The position numbers and the translations under genes are program-made. Below the pieces are notes generated by a model that saw nothing but the letters and a program-made list of their open reading frames with translations, was not told where the DNA came from and searched no databases. DNA of 64,000 nucleotides from Papilionanthe hookeriana x Papilionanthe teres (taxonomy: Eukaryota > Streptophyta > Magnoliopsida > Asparagales > Orchidaceae). Location: assembly GCA_022702705.1 (NCBI GenBank), contig CM040439.1, forward strand, positions 28,515,345-28,579,344, written 5' to 3'. Positions 59,088 to 64,000 of the stretch are shown here, one piece after another; positions within the stretch are counted from its first letter, which is position 1; each line of letters starts with the position of its first letter.

Positions 59088-59590
59088 GCATTTACATGCA
59101 TAATAGGGGAGAAAATTTGCGAACGTCAGTCGTGTGCAGAGATATGTACGAAAAAAGGTACACGGGAGTTACACGGGGGTTACAAGCGTGTTATAACCTC
59201 CTTGTATCTCCCGTGTAACTCACTTGTAACACACATTTCTATTTCATCCATTTGTATACGGGAGTTACACTGGAGGTATAAGGGGGTTATAACCCTCTTG
59301 AAACCCCCGTATAACTCCCGTGTACCTTTTTACGTTCGCAGCTCTGTGTACGGTTAACGTACGCAAATTTTCTCTCATAATAGGTAGTTTCTTTGCACAT
59401 ATATCTAACAAGATTTTACCTTTTTACATTTATACCGCTCAAAGTTTTCATATCAAGTAAAAAAGTTCAATTCTTTTATATCATGTAAAAAATATCACAA
59501 CAACAACTTTTATAAGACGAAGTACACAAGAATTGAAGTTTAGTATTAGATATGTAAATGCATGAGAATTGAGTGTTATATATATTTATC
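59088..59590. mobile_element. fold-back MITE, family A, split by a Mutator-like MITE
   Basis: The left end GGGGCATTTACATGCATAAT is cut at 59107 by the element 59108-59375. The rest continues from 59376 to GATATGTAAATGCATGAGAA near 59570. Confidence 0.7.
59108..59375. mobile_element. Mutator-like MITE with perfect 9-bp target duplication
   Basis: Starts GGAGAAAATTTGCGAACG and ends CGTACGCAAATTTTCTCT. CATAATAGG flanks both sides exactly (59099-59107, 59376-59384). 268 bp. The interior is a long hairpin of GGGAGTTACACGG / CCGTGTAACTCCC type. Confidence 0.88.
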
Positions 59591-59591
59591 G

Positions 59592-59812
59592 AATAAAGTG
59601 AAAAACAGTATGTGACTATTTATATAGGGCAGTTTTAATCTCATGGTTTATAAAAATATCAAAATAGTCCCTATACACTATAAATTGAGATAGAAATAAT
59701 CCACATGGAAGTCTATTAGAACTTAATTTTAAGATAATCAGGGATTATCTTGACACTAGTATAAACTTCGGGACTAAAACTGCCCCATATAAATAGTCAC
59801 AAATTATTTTGA
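59592..59812. mobile_element. fold-back MITE, family B
   Basis: The left arm TGTGACTATTTATATAGGGC, AGTTTTAATCTCATGG pairs over about 60 bases with the right arm GGGACTAAAACTGCCCCATA, TAAATAGTCACA. It abuts the family A element on its left. Confidence 0.72.
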
Positions 59813-60339
59813 CACTTTATCTTTTTAGTGCTAGTATTAGTGGAAGGTTATTTGTTTGTCTCAATTTAATACTCAAGGCAAAAGTTGAAAGACAATTATA
59901 GGCACTTTACCTCTTTATAGATCAACTTACCATTTAATTATATATTTGGCCCACAAAGCATTCTCCTAAATGCATGATGTACCTATCAAGAATTAATCAA
60001 CCATAAATTCTCAAAAGAAATTAACTTTTTGTATGAAGCAAATGGAGCATAAGATTGATAAATGATGACTACTCACTAACTTTAATTATATAAATCAATG
60101 CACATACACATCTAATTCAAATTCTATTTGAGAAAGTATGTGTGCATCTCTATATATTCATGACATATATTATGAAATAATGTAAGGAAGGAACTAAATA
60201 AATCATTTAAAAGATATTATAAAATTAGTTAAAGTAATATCATAAGCATGAATAACATCTTAATTAAAATTATGTTTAAAATTAATGAAAAAAATATTTT
60301 GATTGAGTGAATAAATAAAAAATGATGGAATATGACTAA

Positions 60340-60623
60340 GGGTCTGTTTGGGGCAGCTGCAGCTTATTGAATAATCTGCTGATAAGATGGTTAAAAATAA
60401 TCTGCTGATAAACTAGGTGCGGTGGCTATTATAATTTTTTTTTATTTTTTTGGAAAAGTCAGACCGCAGCCAGAAAGATCCCACCGCACCTAGGTAGGAG
60501 CAGTGTTAAAACGTTGTTTCAGCGTTTTGAAAATGCACAAGCTACCAAAATGAAGTTTACCCAAACAGGACAGGTGTATTTTCAAAACGCTACTGCACCA
60601 AATAAGCTTCCCCAAGCGAGCCC
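60340..60623. mobile_element. Harbinger-like MITE with TAA target duplication
   Basis: Starts GGGTCTGTTTGGGGCAGCTG and ends CTTCCCCAAGCGAGCCC. TAA on both sides. 284 bp. The interior shares AAAAGTCAGACCGCAGCCAG with copies near 31.5 and 36.2 kb. Confidence 0.8.
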
Positions 60624-63600
60624 TAATTTAAATTTATACTTAGTACCCTATTATGCTAGGTCGAACTGAGAAAAATAATAAACCTGAAGACCATTTAATA
60701 AAAAATACATATCTTGTTCAGGCTAAGGAAGGTCAATTATTTGTCTTGGCTAGAAATGCTACACAAACCATATTATTGAGAATGTAGGATGCTCCATTTA
60801 TTTTGGTTTTTGGGACCATGTCTAAGTCCCCACACCAATGCTTGGTTCTTGTAAGGGGCACACAATTTATTAATTTTAAGTGTGTATCACCATGGTCCCA
60901 TCATGTTGGAGTGTTTGTTATTATAAAAATTTTTAGGCATTGTTATGCTATAGGGGTAAAAAATTTGAGCTATAAATTTCCATTGAATTATTTTTGTACA
61001 AATCTAATTAATTGAACATCAATTAGTCACATCCATGTTAAGATCTAGAGGCAAAATAGTTAGCTGTGAAATATTTAGTTGGCTCACTTAAGATACTAGC
61101 TTTAATTACTATTAAAACATGATAAAACACAACTTTAGTGCTATGTATCATTTTATCAGACAATGCAATAATCATTATTGTAGTGGGGTTCTCCTTAATT
61201 TGTTTTATTTCAAAAGTTTCTATTTTGATTTACTAAATCTTTGAGAGGCTCATAGTCACTAATGCTTGGCTTTGTAGGTATTTAAACTTCTTACTTTTTT
61301 CTTCCATAGCCATAAAGAGAATCACTTCATCCATATAATAATATACATTGAGCATAATTTGCTTAAGGATTAGTTACATATTTGCATTTTAAAAGCTTAC
61401 TCACATACTTATAGCCCTTTGAAATGAGAAGAAAATATCTCCTTCATTTTTAATCCATAAAATAATTCCTTCATAGCCCTACAAAACTTCCTATAATGCA
61501 ACAACATGCCTAAAACTTTACCTAATTAGGAGTTAAATCAGCTAAATGGAAGCAATTTAGCTTTAGGAGTAATTCATTAAGAAATGCCTTCACCTTTAAT
61601 CTAGTAATTCAACTGAAGAAGCAAAAAATCCAAGTTGTCTAGCCACACATTCTTGAAATTATTTAATATAAGGACAAGCCAATTTGGATGCTCATTAACT
61701 ACGAAATATTAATAATTTCCAAGCTCCTCAAAATCAACCATGGAAACCTCATAACTATAGTTTAATAATTAAACCATGCGGCTCAAGACCAATCTTGTTC
61801 GCTTGCTATTGAAATCAAATTTGGACTCATAATTGTCTTGATTCTTAATTTGAAGTTCATTTAATGCCTTTAAGTCTGTGTATTATGCTCTATCACTTAT
61901 TAATCTCGAGTGGACATAATAAAATTCTTATATTTATAGTATCATAACAGACATTTGTCTCTTTAGTTGAATTACTTCGAAAATTTATGTCTTCCTTATT
62001 TTATTATTATTGTTTTTTTGTTAATTTTGCCTCTCACACTGTAAAATAATGTCAACCATAATATGTTACTAATACTTATGAACCTCACATGATGCCCACC
62101 TCAATTCTTTTGTTTATATGATCTGGCATAAAATTAGATCACATCACTCAAACAAGGTGTGCTTCACAAAAGAAATGATAATTTGTGGAGTTCTCAAAGA
62201 AAATACACCATTTACACTCAAAGGTATATGGCATATTATGAACGTACTACACATATAGTTTAACATCTATTAACTCTACTTTTGAAATAGAATTAAGATT
62301 ATATTTTACCTCTTTCTCTTAAAACTCTTTCAACATGCTCTTATTATCTATGCCTGTTTTATTTAGTTATAGTAATCATCCTCCTCCTCTGTGCCCAAAC
62401 CACGATATTTTATTTTTTATCAATTTTTATTTAAATTTGTAAGAGGCCACCCATTGTAGTAGATTACCGCTATAGGCCCTAGAAAAATTTTTACTACTAA
62501 ACCAAAGAGTGGTTTTTTAGTTATCCTCTAACATTTATGTAATTTGTACATATTTCCTTTGCTTCAATATGAGATTAAGATCATCTATGTCTTGTTATCC
62601 AATGAATTTTCCATCCAAAAAAGCTTGATAAGAGTTACCTATAATCTGATATATGTTTCTCATATTTAGTTCTTATTGATCACTTTCACTCTCTCGAATG
62701 ATATTTTTCAAATTTGTGTATTACATACTAACTTTTGCTTAGTCCAACTTTGAAAATTTACATTATATTGAAAGAGTTCAAGCTCTAACACCAATTATAA
62801 TAATTTATTCTAATACAACTCTTTCTTAAGTATGCTTAACTATGGAGTTCTGAGGGGATCTATTGTGTTGGTGTACTTGACATGACCACATTTTATCGCA
62901 CAACCATAGGTTACAAGCTCGCGTGATCAAATTCCATAATTCTATATCAAAAGTAACTCTTCCCAAGGACCCTATAAAGCATTCAAAGCACAATATTCTG
63001 ATACTGAAAGTGATTTTCAATGAGGGTATTTTATGATGAGGTATGTTCATTTAATTTACTTGAAAAAAAGTATATATATATGAAGTTCAACTTGTTATGT
63101 TCATAAACTAAAATCAATTTATAATGTTATATCATTTGGTTTAATGCAATTAAAAATCAAGACATATTTTATACCCAAATAATCACATAATTATTAATTT
63201 TAATTTTTTTTACTCATAAAATAAATTAAAATTAAAATTAAAAACATACTTATATTTTCCACAAATATCTAAATTTGCCCTAGGTGAAATGGGATTTCAC
63301 TATTATATTAGGAAAATATTTTTATAAATTAAACAATCAAATACTTAGGTTGCACATAAAATTGAGTTAACACATTTGTTAGTTAATTGCATTTTGATTT
63401 GGTTAACATGAATTAAACAAGGTCCAAAGTTTATACAAAGATACTATGTAGTGCTACAATTGTTGTTTCCTATCACGAGGTCACGATTTCGAATCACATA
63501 TATTGCTCTTTGGGCTCACCTTTTCCACAAAATAAAAATAAAAATAAAAATAACTTCAAGATGAAGTGTGGTTATTGGAATTAGGAAGCTAACTGTCACC

Positions 63601-64000
63601 AGAATATTAGAATCAACATGATTTAATAATTGTGAAGCCCCTGAAAATGGTAAATAAATAAATAAATTGTATTTCTTCGATTATCGATATTTTTATTTAG
63701 CTTCATTAGCTTAATTCTTATGTTCTAACATATAAACTTCACTTATTAGATTTACATCACCCAAATCTTTCATGTCACATAAATTTCATTATTTTTTACT
63801 TTTAAAAAGTGAAATATATATTTTCATGTAGAAATAAGTTCACAAAAGAGCATTTCAATTTGAATACATTAGAAGAGTGATAAGTATGTAAATCTTCCTA
63901 TTAATTATTTATTATCATTTTTTGTTGAGATTTGGTTATATAAAATTTGATTAACAAAGAAAATCAAAATAGATACTAGGCATTAAATAGTATTGATTAA
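60624..64000. other. intergenic, AT-rich; possible minus-strand PBS
   Basis: No gene recognised. At 62780-62800 AGCTCTAACACCAATTATAA is the complement of a tRNA-Met-type primer site (TTGGTGTTAGAGC), which suggests an old retroelement on the minus strand with its interior to the left. No gag or pol could be confirmed. Confidence 0.4.
63720..63900. mobile_element. fold-back MITE, family A, decayed
   Basis: Core match AGATTTACATCACCCAAATC, TTTCATGTCACATAAATTTC, CTTTTAAAAAGTGAAATATA; the right end keeps AAGTATGTAAATCTTCC. Confidence 0.55.

Noticed and set aside
60803..61015. Small frame MVFGTMSKSPHQ at 60.8 kb
   Set aside because: Short, in AT-rich DNA, with no family likeness and no splice or leader context.
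62826..63050. 74-codon minus-strand frame at 62.9 kb
   Set aside because: No domain. It lies next to a PBS-like site and may be part of an old LTR.

Overview
The window is nuclear DNA of a flowering plant, probably a monocot. Three intron-containing plant genes sit in an AT-rich background full of decayed transposable elements. The coding exons of two of them (CHX and C3H) are very GC-rich at third codon positions, a monocot habit. No species can be named from the sequence.

Layout. (1) 1-28.1 kb: a PIN-LIKES (PILS) auxin-carrier gene on the minus strand. Nine coding exons lie between 28088 and 11475, and the expected short last exon is absent. A second set of exons 4-6 lies at 8979-3144. It belongs to a 10-kb segment (1-10086) that matches 15087-25052 almost base for base and stops exactly at a run of 499 Ns. 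This geometry is what two overlapping allelic contigs placed end to end would give, so I read the duplication as a likely assembly artefact and not a second gene. (2) 28.7-44.6 kb: no gene recognised; MITEs, hAT-like fold-back elements, tRNA-derived SINEs, solo LTRs and short tandem repeats. (3) 44.8-54.2 kb: a complete three-exon CHX cation/H+ exchanger (828 aa, plus strand) with a degenerate antisense Ty3-type pol in its 5-kb second intron. (4) 56.2-58.5 kb: a complete eight-exon CCCH zinc-finger plus RRM protein (522 aa, minus strand), convergent with CHX. (5) 58.9-64 kb: gene-free, AT-rich, with nested MITEs.

Repeats. The commonest is a fold-back MITE of about 230-260 bp with arms of roughly 70 bp. 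Fifteen full, broken or interrupted copies were found, many of them in PILS introns. Other families are Mutator-like MITEs (8-9-bp target duplications), Harbinger-like MITEs (TAA duplications), hAT-like elements (8-bp duplication), a short gag-only LTR element and solo LTRs of one TGTTAG...CAACA family. Nested insertions with readable target sites give relative ages.

The three genes (ER auxin carrier, endomembrane cation exchanger, RNA-binding protein) show no sign of acting together; they are ordinary neighbours. I found no new biological system. The main results are the probable false duplication, a probable GC-AG intron and a 30-bp in-frame duplication in the zinc-finger gene, and the MITE families.
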